A DNA stretch of 64,000 bases from GCA-2748575 sp965222725 (GCA_965222725.1 OZ244969.1:2666001-2730000), one strand, 5' to 3'. Shown: positions 16,371-26,301, counted from the stretch's first letter. Program-made: numbers and translations. The notes: generated by a model from the sequence alone, not told the origin.

Positions 16371-17180
16371 ATGCTTAAACAACGGGTTATTACCGCCTTG
16401 ATCCTGGCGCCCCTGCTCCTTGGCGCCATCTTCTTTCTGCCCAATCACTGGTTTGCCCTGTTTCTGGCCTTGCCGCTGATGCTGGGAGCGTCCGAGTGGG
16501 CCAATATCATGGGTTACGAGCAGGAAAGTGCCCGACTGCCTTTTGTGATTACCGTGGGTGTATTGCTTTCGCTCTGTTACTGGCTGGCGATCAAATGGGT
16601 GCTGCTGGTGGCGCTGGTGTGGTGGCTGGTGGCTTTCTTTCTGGTGCGGGCCTATCCCGGCAAGGTGGATCTCTGGTCCGGCAAGAATGCCCAGTTTGCC
16701 ATTGGCCTGGCGATTCTGGTGCCCTCCTGGATGGCGCTGGTCATGCTGCAGGGGCAGGAAAACGGCTCCTACTGGGTAATGTACGTGATGTTTCTGGTAT
16801 GGGGTGCCGATACCGGTGCCTATTTTGTCGGGCGCCAGTTCGGTAAGGCCAAGCTGGCCCCTGCGGTCAGTCCGGGCAAGTCCATGGCCGGGCTCTGGGG
16901 TGGGGTAGCCACCACCTTTCTAATTGCATTGGGTGTGGCCCTGTGGACCGGCGCAGCCGAAAGCGTCGGTATTATCCTTTTCCTGGTGGTGAGCATGCTG
17001 GCGGTGTTTGCCTCTGTGCTGGGTGATCTTGCCGAAAGCATGTTCAAGCGTCACCGCGGTATCAAGGACAGCAGCCAGCTGCTGCCGGGCCACGGTGGTA
17101 TTCTGGATCGCATCGACAGTGTCACCGCCGCCGCGCCGGTCTTTGTGGGCTGCATGTATCTGCTGGGCGGGGTGGCATAG
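16371..17180 (+). CDS. cdsA: Phosphatidate cytidylyltransferase
   Basis: CdsA makes CDP-diacylglycerol from phosphatidate and CTP at the inner membrane, the branch point of phospholipid synthesis. The protein is a multi-spanning hydrophobic chain of 269 residues. The C-terminal signature is SMFKRHRGIKDSSQLLPGHG followed by GILDRID, with the metal-binding aspartates. GAGGGG precedes the ATG. CTP comes from PyrG and acyl chains enter through PlsB, both in this window. Confidence 0.96.
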   Translation: MLKQRVITALILAPLLLGAIFFLPNHWFALFLALPLMLGASEWANIMGYEQESARLPFVITVGVLLSLCYWLAIKWVLLVALVWWLVAFFLVRAYPGKVDLWSGKNAQFAIGLAILVPSWMALVMLQGQENGSYWVMYVMFLVWGADTGAYFVGRQFGKAKLAPAVSPGKSMAGLWGGVATTFLIALGVALWTGAAESVGIILFLVVSMLAVFASVLGDLAESMFKRHRGIKDSSQLLPGHGGILDRIDSVTAAAPVFVGCMYLLGGVA

Positions 17181-17185
17181 ACGAT

Positions 17186-18388
17186 ATGGCGAACAACCGC
17201 ACCGCAGGGAAAAAAGGTATTACCATTCTGGGCGCCACCGGTTCCATTGGCGTCAGTACCATTGATGTGGTTTCCCGTCACCCCGATCAGTTCGACGTGA
17301 TCGCGCTCACCGCCAACAACAATGTGGCCACCCTGTTTGAACAGATTCGCGCCCTGCAGCCACCCTATGCGGTGATGCGGGATACCGCTGCGGCGGCAGA
17401 ATTGCGCCGCAAGGTGCGCGCCGAAGGCTGGCAAACCGAAATTCTGGAAGGCGAGGCCGGTCTCTGCGAAGTGGCCGCCCTGGACAGCGTGGATTATGTC
17501 ATGGCCGCGATTGTAGGTGCCGCGGGCCTGGTGCCAACCCTGGCGGGTGTGCACGCCGGCAAGCGTATTCTGCTGGCCAACAAGGAAGCCCTGGTGATGA
17601 GTGGCGCCCTCTTTATGGACGCGGTTCACCAGAGCGGCTCCGAGCTGCTGCCCATCGACAGCGAGCACAACGCGATTTTTCAGTGTTTGCCCGCGGGCCA
17701 TCATGCCAGCCTGCAATCCCTGGGCGTTGCCCGCATCCTGTTAACCGGTTCCGGCGGCCCTTTCCGGCAAACCCCGCTGGCTGAACTGGCCGGCGTTACC
17801 CCGGATCAGGCCTGTGCCCACCCCAACTGGAGTATGGGCCGGAAAATATCGGTGGACTCGGCCACCATGATGAACAAGGGCCTGGAATTCATTGAAGCCT
17901 GCTGGCTGTTTGATGCCGCTGTTTCAGACGTGGAGATTGTGGTCCATCCCCAGAGTGTGATTCACTCCATGGTGGAGTATGTGGATGGCTCGGTCATGGC
18001 GCAGCTGGGTCATCCGGATATGCGTACACCAATTGCCTATGGGCTCGGCTGGCCGGACAGGATAGAATCCGGGGTCCCCTTACTGGATTTGGTGGCACAG
18101 GGTCAGCTAAATTTTGAGGCGCCGGACGAAGGCCGCTTTCCCTGTCTGCGTCTGGCACGCCAGGCCATGGATACCGGGCTAACCGCCTCGGTGGTGCTGA
18201 ATGCTGCCAACGAGGTGGCCGTGGCGGCGTTTCTGGAGGAGCGAATCCCCTTCACCGGCATTGCCCATGTCATTGAAAACACGCTCAATAAAGCTAATCT
18301 GGTGAAACCTGATCACCTTGATGTGGTCTTAGGGGCTGATGAGGCGGCCCGCCGTCAGGCGGAGCAGTTTGTCAGCCAGCACAAATAA
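17186..18388 (+). CDS. dxr: 1-deoxy-D-xylulose 5-phosphate reductoisomerase
   Basis: Dxr converts DXP to 2-C-methylerythritol 4-phosphate with NADPH, the committed MEP-pathway step that supplies IPP for UppS. The NADPH motif is ILGATGSIGVSTIDV. The metal and substrate regions are LPIDSEHNAIFQ, SMGRKISVDSATMMNKGLE and the flexible-loop segment IVVHPQSVIHSMV. Length is 400. It starts 5 bases after cdsA. The symbol ispC is a synonym. Confidence 0.97.
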   Translation: MANNRTAGKKGITILGATGSIGVSTIDVVSRHPDQFDVIALTANNNVATLFEQIRALQPPYAVMRDTAAAAELRRKVRAEGWQTEILEGEAGLCEVAALDSVDYVMAAIVGAAGLVPTLAGVHAGKRILLANKEALVMSGALFMDAVHQSGSELLPIDSEHNAIFQCLPAGHHASLQSLGVARILLTGSGGPFRQTPLAELAGVTPDQACAHPNWSMGRKISVDSATMMNKGLEFIEACWLFDAAVSDVEIVVHPQSVIHSMVEYVDGSVMAQLGHPDMRTPIAYGLGWPDRIESGVPLLDLVAQGQLNFEAPDEGRFPCLRLARQAMDTGLTASVVLNAANEVAVAAFLEERIPFTGIAHVIENTLNKANLVKPDHLDVVLGADEAARRQAEQFVSQHK

Positions 18389-18406
18389 CAAGAGGTATTG
18401 ATTAAC

Positions 18407-19762
18407 TTGTTGGATTTCCTGCAGATAGTCGCATCCTTTGTGGTCACGCTCGGGGTGTTGATCTCGGTGCATGAGTACGGTCACTTCTGGGTGGCGCGCC
18501 GCTGTGGTGTCAGGGTGCTGCGGTTTTCCATTGGTTTCGGCAAGCCGTTGCTGCGCTGGAAAGACAAGCACAATACCGAATTCGTGGTAGCCGGCATTCC
18601 TTTTGGCGGCTATGTCAAAATGCTGGGGGAACCCGGCAGTGAAATCTCCGAGGCCGACAAGGCCGTTTCCTTTGCTCACAAGCCCGTTTACCAGCGTATC
18701 GCCATCGTGGCTGCAGGCCCGCTGGTGAATCTGGCGTTTGCCATTCTGCTGTACTGGGCAATTTTTATGGTGGGTGTCACCCGGGTGGCCCCGGTGGTGG
18801 GCGAGGTTGAGCCTGGCTCCCTGGCTGCCAACGCGGGTATTCAGGCGGGCGATGAAATTGTTTCCGTGGATGGCGACAGCACCCTCAGCTGGGATAAAGT
18901 GAATTTTGCCCTGGTGTCCCGTCTGGGGGATACCGGCACTGTGCGTATCGGAGTGCAGCCCGAAGGCAGCAATCTGACCACAGAATACGATATCCCCATT
19001 GCCCAGTGGATGACGGACAAGCAGAAAGAAGGCCCCTTGAAAGCCCTGGGTGTGGAACAGTATTTCCCGCCGATGCCTGTGGTTATTGATGAAGTGCTGC
19101 CCAACAAGGCTGCCGACCGTTACGGTCTGCAAAAAGGGGACGAGATTCTCACCGCCAATGGCCAGGCCCTGGATCACTGGAAAGACTGGGTGGAAATCAT
19201 TCGGGATCATCCCGGCAAGCCCATTGCCATTGAGGTGGATCGTGCCGGCGAACTCCTGTCCATGACGGTGATTCCCGATGTTATGGGCGAGGGCGACGAT
19301 CAGTACGGCCAGATTGGCGCGGCTACGTTGCCGGTGCAGATGCCGCCCCACATGATCCGCGAGATTCAATATGGTCCATTCCAGGCGATGTCCGAAGCAC
19401 TGGACAAGACCTGGGACTTTATCAGTCTGACCCTCACAGCCATCGGCAAAATGATTACCGGCAAGATTTCCCTGGATAATCTCAGTGGCCCGGTCACCAT
19501 CGCTAAAGTGGCGGGCGACACCGCCAGCTACGGCATTGAGCCTTTTCTGAATTTTATGGCCTATTTGAGTATCAGTTTAGGCGTGTTAAATTTGTTGCCC
19601 ATTCCCGTTCTGGATGGTGGGCACTTAATGTATTATGCGGCGGAATCGATCAAAGGCAGCCCGGTTTCCGAAAAAGTCCAGGCCGTAGGAAACAGCCTGG
19701 GCCTTGCGCTGCTGGTTATGTTTATGGGGTTGGCGTTTTACAACGACATTGTGGGCTTATAA
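18407..19762 (+). CDS. rseP: Site-2 intramembrane metalloprotease RseP
   Basis: RseP cleaves the anti-sigma factor RseA (MucA in pseudomonads) in the membrane and so releases the envelope-stress sigma factor. The zinc site is HEYGH near the N-terminus and NLLPIPVLDGGHL near the C-terminus. Two PDZ domains occupy the periplasmic middle (AGIQAGDEIVSVDG; YGLQKGDEILTANG). There is no ATG. TTG at 18398 is only 2 bases from the AGAGG, while TTG at 18407 is 11 bases away and aligns with the E. coli start (LLDFLQIVASF against MLSFLWDLASF). The second is chosen, giving 451 residues. Confidence 0.94.
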   Translation: MLDFLQIVASFVVTLGVLISVHEYGHFWVARRCGVRVLRFSIGFGKPLLRWKDKHNTEFVVAGIPFGGYVKMLGEPGSEISEADKAVSFAHKPVYQRIAIVAAGPLVNLAFAILLYWAIFMVGVTRVAPVVGEVEPGSLAANAGIQAGDEIVSVDGDSTLSWDKVNFALVSRLGDTGTVRIGVQPEGSNLTTEYDIPIAQWMTDKQKEGPLKALGVEQYFPPMPVVIDEVLPNKAADRYGLQKGDEILTANGQALDHWKDWVEIIRDHPGKPIAIEVDRAGELLSMTVIPDVMGEGDDQYGQIGAATLPVQMPPHMIREIQYGPFQAMSEALDKTWDFISLTLTAIGKMITGKISLDNLSGPVTIAKVAGDTASYGIEPFLNFMAYLSISLGVLNLLPIPVLDGGHLMYYAAESIKGSPVSEKVQAVGNSLGLALLVMFMGLAFYNDIVGL

Positions 19763-19817
19763 AAGCAAAACAGCCGCTATTTGGGTTTATACCTTTTCAA
19801 GACTGTGTGAGTTTTCA

Positions 19818-22196
19818 TTGAGTATTTCAACGACGTTACGATTAATCACTGTTCTTCCCGTTTTCCTGTTGTCAATGTGGGTTGGTTCAGCCAACGCCGA
19901 CAGCTTTGTGATCAAAGACATTCGCATCGAAGGTCTGCAGCGGGTTTCCATTGGTGCGGTATTTAACATTTTGCCGCTGGAAGCCGGGGATGAAATGCGG
20001 GATTCGCAACTGGCCCAGGTGGCGCGGATACTGTTTCGCACCGGCAACTTTCAGGATGTTTCCCTGTATCGCGAAGGGGATACGCTGATTATCCGGGTCA
20101 GTGAGCGGCCTTCCATTGACAGTATTGAGCTGGAAGGTAATAAATCCATTGAAACGGAAAACCTGCTGGAAGGCCTGGGGCAGGCCGGCCTCAGCGAAGG
20201 CAGCGTGTTCCAGCGAGCCACACTGGACCGCATCAAACTGGAGCTGGAACGCCAATACACCAACCAGGGCCGCTACGCTGCCAAAGTGGAACCGGATGTT
20301 ACGCCGCTGCCCCGTAACCGGGTAAAAATTCATATCAAAATCAAGGAAGGGGATGTCGCCACCATCAGTGGTATCGACATCGTCGGTAACCAGGCACTGG
20401 AAGACGAAGACCTGCTGGATGAGTTCCAGTTAAAGGTCAGCCACCTCACGTCCTTCTTTAAAGGTGACGACAAGTATTCCCGGGAACGCCTGAGCGGTGA
20501 CCTGGAAACCCTGCGCTCCTATTATATGGATCGCGGCTATGTGAATTTCAATATTGAATCCACTCAGGTATCGGTGACTCCCGACAAGTCCGAAGTCTAT
20601 ATCGCCGTCAACGTGTCTGAAGGCGAAATCTTCAAGGTGAACGAAGTGAAGCTGTCCGGTGATCTGAAAGTGCCGGAAGAGGATCTGCAGGCGCTGTTGC
20701 TGGTGCAGAAAGGCCAGACCTTTTCCCGCCAGCTGGTAACCCTCACCAACGAACTCATTACCAAGCGGCTGGGCAACGAAGGTTATACCTTTGCCAACGT
20801 GAACGGTGTTCCCAGCATCAACGAAGAAGACAAAACCGTTGATGTGACTTTCTATGTGGATCCGGGTGCCCGTGTTTATGTACGCCGGGTGAATTTTTAC
20901 GGCAACGTTAAAACCCGTGACGAAGTACTACGCCGTGAAATGCGGCAAATGGAAGGGGCCTGGGCCAATGGCCAGCTGATTGAAAACTCCAAGGTGCGTC
21001 TGGAACGCCTGGGCTTTTTCAAAGGTGTGGCAGTGGAAACCCCCAAAGTGCCGGGCACCAATGATCAGATTGATGTGAATTACTCGGTGGAAGAACAGCC
21101 TTCCGGCAGCATCAGTGCCAGCCTGGGTTATCAGCAAGGTTCCGGTTTTGTGTTTGGTGCCAGCATCAGTCAGAACAACTTTCTGGGTACCGGTAACCGG
21201 GTGTCCTTTGCCATTAACCGCAGTGATTTCCGTAACAGCTATACCTTCTCTTATCTCGATCCTTACTTTACGCCGGACGGTGTCAGCCGCGGTTACTCAT
21301 TATTCTTCCAGGAAACCGATATTGATGATCGCTCCACTATTTCCTCCTGGTCCATGGACCGTTTTGGCGGGAACGTGAATTTCGGTTATCCCATCAGTGA
21401 GATTTCCCGTCTGACCTTTGCTGTGGGTTACGAGAACGTGAAGATCTTTGCCAGTAACCGATCACCACTGGATGTTTGGGAGTGGGTTGGTTACGACCAG
21501 TTCGATTATGAACTGAACGGTAAACGCACCCAGTCTGAGGATTACAACCTGTTCACGGTTTCCGGTCGCTGGTCCGAAAGTACGTTGAACCGGGGTGTGT
21601 TTGCGACCCGCGGTTATTCCCAGAGCCTGGCGCTGGAAGCCTCTTTGCCGGACAGCCAGATCGAATACTACAAACTGAACTATCAGGCTGAGCGCTATTT
21701 CCCGCTCACCAAAATCTGGACCCTGAAACTGAACGCCAACATCGGTTATGGCGATGGCTACGGCGACGACGAAAAACTGCCGTTCTTTGAGCACTACTAT
21801 GCCGGTGGTTTCGGATCAGTTCGCGGTTATGAAGACCGTTCTCTGGGGCCACGGGAACGGCAGTCCCCGGCAGATCAATTCGGTGACCCCAACGCCATTG
21901 GTGGTAACCTGCTGGTGGAAGGTAATATTGAATTTATCTTCCCGGTGCCTTTTGTAAAAGACAAACGTTCAATCCGTACATTGTTCTTCATTGATGGTGG
22001 TAATGTGTTTGACACCGAACGTGACGATGAAGGCAATGTGGATTTTGATACCGATGAATTCCGCTATGCCTATGGTGTGGGATTGTCCTGGATTACCGGT
22101 ATCGGGCCGCTGACCTTCAGCCTGTCGAAACCATTTAAAGATCAGGATGGTGATGAGACCAAACGCTTCCAGTTTTCTTTGGGGCGGCCCTTTTAA
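19818..22196 (+). CDS. bamA: Outer membrane assembly factor BamA
   Basis: BamA folds and inserts beta-barrel proteins into the outer membrane. No ATG is suitable, since the upstream one at 19704 lies inside rseP and would spoil the signal peptide. TTG at 19818 gives a 27-residue signal ending SANA before DSFVIKDIRIEGLQRV. Five POTRA domains span about residues 28-430, then a 16-strand barrel follows. The lid-lock loop is VRGY (E. coli has VRGF), and the chain ends in a C-terminal Phe (LGRPF). Length is 792. It follows rseP by 55 bases. Confidence 0.96.
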   Translation: MSISTTLRLITVLPVFLLSMWVGSANADSFVIKDIRIEGLQRVSIGAVFNILPLEAGDEMRDSQLAQVARILFRTGNFQDVSLYREGDTLIIRVSERPSIDSIELEGNKSIETENLLEGLGQAGLSEGSVFQRATLDRIKLELERQYTNQGRYAAKVEPDVTPLPRNRVKIHIKIKEGDVATISGIDIVGNQALEDEDLLDEFQLKVSHLTSFFKGDDKYSRERLSGDLETLRSYYMDRGYVNFNIESTQVSVTPDKSEVYIAVNVSEGEIFKVNEVKLSGDLKVPEEDLQALLLVQKGQTFSRQLVTLTNELITKRLGNEGYTFANVNGVPSINEEDKTVDVTFYVDPGARVYVRRVNFYGNVKTRDEVLRREMRQMEGAWANGQLIENSKVRLERLGFFKGVAVETPKVPGTNDQIDVNYSVEEQPSGSISASLGYQQGSGFVFGASISQNNFLGTGNRVSFAINRSDFRNSYTFSYLDPYFTPDGVSRGYSLFFQETDIDDRSTISSWSMDRFGGNVNFGYPISEISRLTFAVGYENVKIFASNRSPLDVWEWVGYDQFDYELNGKRTQSEDYNLFTVSGRWSESTLNRGVFATRGYSQSLALEASLPDSQIEYYKLNYQAERYFPLTKIWTLKLNANIGYGDGYGDDEKLPFFEHYYAGGFGSVRGYEDRSLGPRERQSPADQFGDPNAIGGNLLVEGNIEFIFPVPFVKDKRSIRTLFFIDGGNVFDTERDDEGNVDFDTDEFRYAYGVGLSWITGIGPLTFSLSKPFKDQDGDETKRFQFSLGRPF

Positions 22197-22232
22197 ATAA
22201 CTGATCAAAACAGATAACGATTAAGTGAGGTT

Positions 22233-22739
22233 ATGGTGAAACAGATTAAAATTATGTTGGCGGTACTGCTTTCTGTGGTTTCTTTTTCCACTCTGGCAGC
22301 AGGTAATATTGCGGTGGTGAACGTTCAGGAAGCTATTACCAAATCCGACAAAGCCAAACTCTGGTTGGAACAGTTCGAAGCGGAACACGCTACCGAGCAG
22401 GCGGACCTGCGGGTGCTGGAATCCGAACTGCAGGCCATGCAGGAACGTTTCAAAAAAGATCAGGCCATCCTGGGTGAAGAAGAACAGCGCAAATCCCAGA
22501 AGGCCATGCAGGATAAATACGAAGAACTGCAGTTCCGTGGCAAACAGTTGCAGAAAGAATTCAAGGAAGCTCAGCAGGATCTGCTGAAATCCATGCTGCC
22601 CAAAGTGAACACAGCGCTGAACAAGCTGATGGAAAAAAATGGCTACGACATTATTCTGCGCAGCGAAGTGGTGTTGTCACTGACTCCCAAGCTGGATATC
22701 ACCGAACAGGTGATTGAACAGCTCAATAAAGACAAATAA
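22233..22739 (+). CDS. skp: Periplasmic chaperone Skp/OmpH family
   Basis: Skp holds unfolded outer-membrane proteins on their way to BamA. The 168-residue product has a signal peptide (cleavage near TLAAG) and the IAVVNVQEAITKSDKAK opening strand. A long Lys/Glu/Gln-rich segment (about residues 45-120) is predicted to form the coiled-coil tentacles. AAGTGAGG precedes the ATG. It lies between bamA and lpxD, the usual position. Confidence 0.94.
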   Translation: MVKQIKIMLAVLLSVVSFSTLAAGNIAVVNVQEAITKSDKAKLWLEQFEAEHATEQADLRVLESELQAMQERFKKDQAILGEEEQRKSQKAMQDKYEELQFRGKQLQKEFKEAQQDLLKSMLPKVNTALNKLMEKNGYDIILRSEVVLSLTPKLDITEQVIEQLNKDK

Positions 22740-22769
22740 CACACATTTTTATTACTGGGTGCATAGCCG

Positions 22770-23804
22770 GTGGCCGAACCTGTGAAAAGCTGGACATTGC
22801 AGGCACTGGCGGAGACTCTGGGAGTCACCGTCAGGGGCGATGCCGGCCAGGTGGTTGACCGGTTGTCCACGCTGGCTGGTGCCGGTGCCGGCAGCCTGTC
22901 TTTTCTGGCCAACCCCTTATACCGTGCTCAGCTGAGTAGCACCGCTGCCACTGCGGTCATCGTATCGCCCGACGTGGCCGACGCGTGTCCGGTAACGGCA
23001 CTGGTGAGCGATAATCCCTACCTGACTTACGCCAAAGCCTCACACCTGTTTGATCAGGCTCCCCGTGCCGGTGCCGGTGTGCATCCTTCTGCCGTGGTGG
23101 CTGATGATGTGACGCTGGGGCAGGGTGTGGCGGTCGGCCCCAATGCGGTGATTGAATCCGGTGTGGTGCTGGAGGATCGGGTGGAAATCGGCCCCGGCTG
23201 CGTGGTGGGCGCCAGATCCAAACTGGGCGAGGGCACCCGGCTGCGGGCCAACGTGACCTTTTATCATGGCGTGGTAACCGGTAAACGCTGCCACTTTCAC
23301 AGCGGCGTGGTGATCGGTGCCGACGGCTTTGGCTTTGCACCGGTGGATGGCAGCTGGCTGCGCATTGCCCAGCTGGGTGCTGTGGAAATCGGTGATGATG
23401 TGGATGTGGGCGCCAACACCACTATTGATCGTGGTGCGATTGAAAGCACCCGTATTGGCAAGGGCGTGATCCTGGATAACCAGATCCAGATTGCCCACAA
23501 CGTGGAAATTGGTGATTTTACTGCCATTGCCGGTTGCACCGGAATCGCCGGCAGCACCCGCATCGGGCGCTACTGCACCATTGCCGGAGCGGTGGGCATT
23601 GCCGGCCATCTGGAAATCTGTGATAAGGTCCATATCACCATGCGTTCCGCCATCACCAAGTCCATCACGGAGCCCGGATCCTATTCATCGGGTACCGCCA
23701 TGTCGACAACAGCGGAATGGCGCAAGAATGCGGCCCGTTTTCGTCAGCTGGATGCCCTGGCAAAGGCCGTGCGCAAGCTGGAACGCAAATTGGGAAAAGA
23801 CTGA
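22770..23804 (+). CDS. lpxD: UDP-3-O-acylglucosamine N-acyltransferase
   Basis: LpxD adds the second hydroxyacyl chain, to the 2-amino group, in lipid A synthesis. The N-terminal ~100 residues bind the uridine nucleotide. A left-handed beta-helix of hexapeptide repeats follows, including ADGFGFAP and QIAHNVEIGDFTAIAGCTGIA with the catalytic histidine region. The end is a Lys/Arg-rich helix. The start is GTG at 22770 with a weak upstream SD, so a slightly different start is possible. Length is 344. Confidence 0.95.
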   Translation: MAEPVKSWTLQALAETLGVTVRGDAGQVVDRLSTLAGAGAGSLSFLANPLYRAQLSSTAATAVIVSPDVADACPVTALVSDNPYLTYAKASHLFDQAPRAGAGVHPSAVVADDVTLGQGVAVGPNAVIESGVVLEDRVEIGPGCVVGARSKLGEGTRLRANVTFYHGVVTGKRCHFHSGVVIGADGFGFAPVDGSWLRIAQLGAVEIGDDVDVGANTTIDRGAIESTRIGKGVILDNQIQIAHNVEIGDFTAIAGCTGIAGSTRIGRYCTIAGAVGIAGHLEICDKVHITMRSAITKSITEPGSYSSGTAMSTTAEWRKNAARFRQLDALAKAVRKLERKLGKD

Positions 23805-23936
23805 ACCGGATAACCGAACAGGCACCCTGAACCAGCGTGCCAGGGTTTTTACCTTGTAACAATTGGGTGCTTTTAAAACGCATGATGACCCGGCATTCTA
23901 CGGCGTCAACGCGGAATGACTACAGGCTAGTGTCGA

Positions 23937-24374
23937 ATGATGGATATTAATGAAATACAACGTTATTTACCCCACCGTTACCCCTTTTTAATGATCGACC
24001 GGGTGGATGAACTGGTGCTGGGTGAATACATAGTGGCGCGCAAGTCCATTACCATTAACGAGCCGCAATTTGTTGGCCATTTTGAAAACAATCCGATCTT
24101 TCCCGGGGTGTACATAATCGAAGCCATGGCTCAGGCCTGCGGCATTCTCGCCCTGAAAACCATTGGCAACACCGCCCAGGCCAATAAGGCCTATGTACTG
24201 GCGGGTTCTGACCGCGCCCGGTTCAAGCGATCGGTGGTGCCGGGTGACCAGCTCCAATTGCATGCTAAAGTGATTAATAACAAACGCGGTATCTGGAAGT
24301 TTGATGCCGAAGCGAAAGTCGATGGCAACGTGGTGGCCAGTGCCGAACTCATCTGTGCTGAAAGGGATCTGTAA
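23937..24374 (+). CDS. fabZ: 3-hydroxyacyl-ACP dehydratase FabZ
   Basis: FabZ dehydrates 3-hydroxyacyl-ACP in the fatty acid elongation cycle and competes with LpxA and LpxD for hydroxyacyl-ACP, which explains its place here. The hot-dog fold shows LPHRYPFLMIDRV at the start, catalytic His in VGHFENNPIFPGV and Glu in IIEAMAQACG. Length is 145. Two ATG codons in tandem open the gene. The 132-base gap after lpxD has no clear promoter. Confidence 0.96.
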   Translation: MMDINEIQRYLPHRYPFLMIDRVDELVLGEYIVARKSITINEPQFVGHFENNPIFPGVYIIEAMAQACGILALKTIGNTAQANKAYVLAGSDRARFKRSVVPGDQLQLHAKVINNKRGIWKFDAEAKVDGNVVASAELICAERDL

Positions 24375-24376
24375 GG

Positions 24377-25144
24377 TTGATACATTCTCAGGCAATAGTT
24401 GATAAAAACGCAAAGATTGCGAGCGATGTGGAAGTGGGCCCCTGGACCTGGATAGGTCCGGATGTGGAAATCGATTCCGGCACCGTGATTGCCCCCCATG
24501 TGGTGATCAAGGGCCCCACAAAAATCGGCAAGAACAATCGCATTTTTCAGTTTGCCTCCGTGGGTGAAGACTGCCAGGACAAGAAATACAATGGCGAACC
24601 CACCCGCCTGGAAATCGGCGACAACAACGTTATCCGTGAATCCTGCACCATTCACCGGGGCACCGTGCAGGACAACGGCCTGACCCGTATCGGTTCCGGT
24701 AACCTGTTGATGGCCTACGTGCATATTGCCCACGACTGCATGGTGGGCGACAACAATATATTTGCCAATAACGCCTCCCTGGCGGGACACGTGAATGTGG
24801 CGCACGATGTCATACTCGGCGGCTTCTCCGGTGTCCATCAGTTTTGTACCGTAGGCCCTCACAGCATGGCCAGTATGGGCTCCATGGTAGTGAAGGATAT
24901 TCCCGCCTTTGTCATGGTGAGTGGCGATACCGCCAGGGCCCACGGCATGAATTACGAAGGGATGCGGCGCCGCAATTTCCCCAAGGACACCATCAACACG
25001 TTGCGTAACGCCTATAAAACCGTGTATCGCAAAGGCCTGACCGTACAGGAAGCTATCGCCGAACTGGAATCCTGGCCTGAAGTGGAACAGCTCACACTCT
25101 TCATTGAATCCATCAAAAACTCCAAACGGGGAATCACCCGTTGA
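24377..25144 (+). CDS. lpxA: UDP-N-acetylglucosamine O-acyltransferase
   Basis: LpxA performs the first lipid A step, moving hydroxyacyl from ACP to the 3-OH of UDP-GlcNAc. It is a beta-helix of hexapeptide repeats for two thirds of its length, followed by a helical tail. The catalytic base is H119 in YVHIAHDCMVG (E. coli H125). The start is TTG at 24377, with AAAGGGA upstream and only two bases after the fabZ stop. Length is 255. Confidence 0.96.
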   Translation: MIHSQAIVDKNAKIASDVEVGPWTWIGPDVEIDSGTVIAPHVVIKGPTKIGKNNRIFQFASVGEDCQDKKYNGEPTRLEIGDNNVIRESCTIHRGTVQDNGLTRIGSGNLLMAYVHIAHDCMVGDNNIFANNASLAGHVNVAHDVILGGFSGVHQFCTVGPHSMASMGSMVVKDIPAFVMVSGDTARAHGMNYEGMRRRNFPKDTINTLRNAYKTVYRKGLTVQEAIAELESWPEVEQLTLFIESIKNSKRGITR

Positions 25145-26301
25145 TGGCAGACAAGCCTGTACGGATTGGTATTATCGCCGGTGAAATGTCCGGTGACCTG
25201 CTGGGTGCCGGCCTGATCGACGCCATAAAACAGCGTTTGCCTGATGCAGAATTTGTCGGTATCGGCGGCCCCAAGATGATTGATGCCGGTTGCCGTTCCC
25301 TGTTCCCCATGGAGCGTTTGTCGGTAATGGGGATTGTGGAAGTGCTGGGGCGGCTGGGTGAGTTACTGGCTATCCGCAAATCCGTGGTGGAGGAATTCAC
25401 CCGCAACCCGCCGGATCTTTTTATCGGTATTGATTCCCCGGACTTTGTGATTCCCGTGGAATTCAAGCTGCGTCAGCAGGGCATCAAAACCGTACATTAT
25501 GTCAGTCCCTCGGTATGGGCCTGGCGTCAGAAACGCATTCATAAAATCAAGAAAGCCGTTAACCTGATGCTGACTTTGCTGCCGTTTGAGGCGGCTTTTT
25601 ACGAGCAGCACCAGGTGCCGGTGCGTTTTGTGGGCCACCCCCTGGCCAATATGATTGACCCTGACCTGGATGTGCAACGGGCCAAGCAGCACTGGGGCTA
25701 TGGTGCACACGATCGCGTGGTGGCGGTACTGCCGGGCAGCCGCGGTGGCGAACTCAAATACATGGGCCCTCTGTTTATCGAAACCATGCGTCGCATGCAT
25801 TTGATGGACCCCCGCATCAAGTTTGTGGTCCCCCTTGCCAACAGTGCCCGCAAGGCTCAGTTCGAACATCAGCTGTTACAGTACGAACAGGCGCTGCCTA
25901 TACAGTTGATTGATGGTCATGCCCGGGAAGTCATGTCCGCTTCCGATGCGGTTCTGGTGGCATCGGGCACCGCGACGCTGGAAGCCATGTTGTTGAAACG
26001 GCCCATGGTGGTGGCCTATAAATGGGGCGCCATCACCCACGCTATTATTTCCCGGCTGGTAAAAGCCGAGTACGTGTCCTTGCCCAATCTGCTGGCGGGC
26101 GAGGAGCTGGTGCCGGAATTTATTCAGGAAGCGGCCAAGCCGGATGTGCTGGCCCGCAAAATGCTGGAACAGCTGAACGACACCGAGCGCCGTGATTACC
26201 TCAAGCGTCGTTTTGATGAAATTCATCTGACGTTGCGTAAAAACGCTAATGTTGAAGCGGCCGATGCCATCGTGTCGCTGATTGAATACCAACTGGACTA
26301 A
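25144..26301 (+). CDS. lpxB: Lipid A disaccharide synthase
   Basis: LpxB joins lipid X to UDP-2,3-diacylglucosamine. This GT19-family glycosyltransferase shows IIAGEMSGDLLGAGLI, YVSPSVWAWRQKRI and VLPGSRGGELKY. ATG at 25144 overlaps the lpxA stop (TGATG), so translation is coupled; an in-frame TTG at 25141 is a less likely alternative. Length is 385. The last codons lie in a 15-bp tandem repeat that runs on into the rnhB leader. Confidence 0.96.
   Translation: MADKPVRIGIIAGEMSGDLLGAGLIDAIKQRLPDAEFVGIGGPKMIDAGCRSLFPMERLSVMGIVEVLGRLGELLAIRKSVVEEFTRNPPDLFIGIDSPDFVIPVEFKLRQQGIKTVHYVSPSVWAWRQKRIHKIKKAVNLMLTLLPFEAAFYEQHQVPVRFVGHPLANMIDPDLDVQRAKQHWGYGAHDRVVAVLPGSRGGELKYMGPLFIETMRRMHLMDPRIKFVVPLANSARKAQFEHQLLQYEQALPIQLIDGHAREVMSASDAVLVASGTATLEAMLLKRPMVVAYKWGAITHAIISRLVKAEYVSLPNLLAGEELVPEFIQEAAKPDVLARKMLEQLNDTERRDYLKRRFDEIHLTLRKNANVEAADAIVSLIEYQLD

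Noticed and set aside
19704..19817. ATG start for bamA within rseP
   Set aside because: It would put 38 residues in front of the signal peptide; the TTG at 19818 gives a normal secretory N-terminus.
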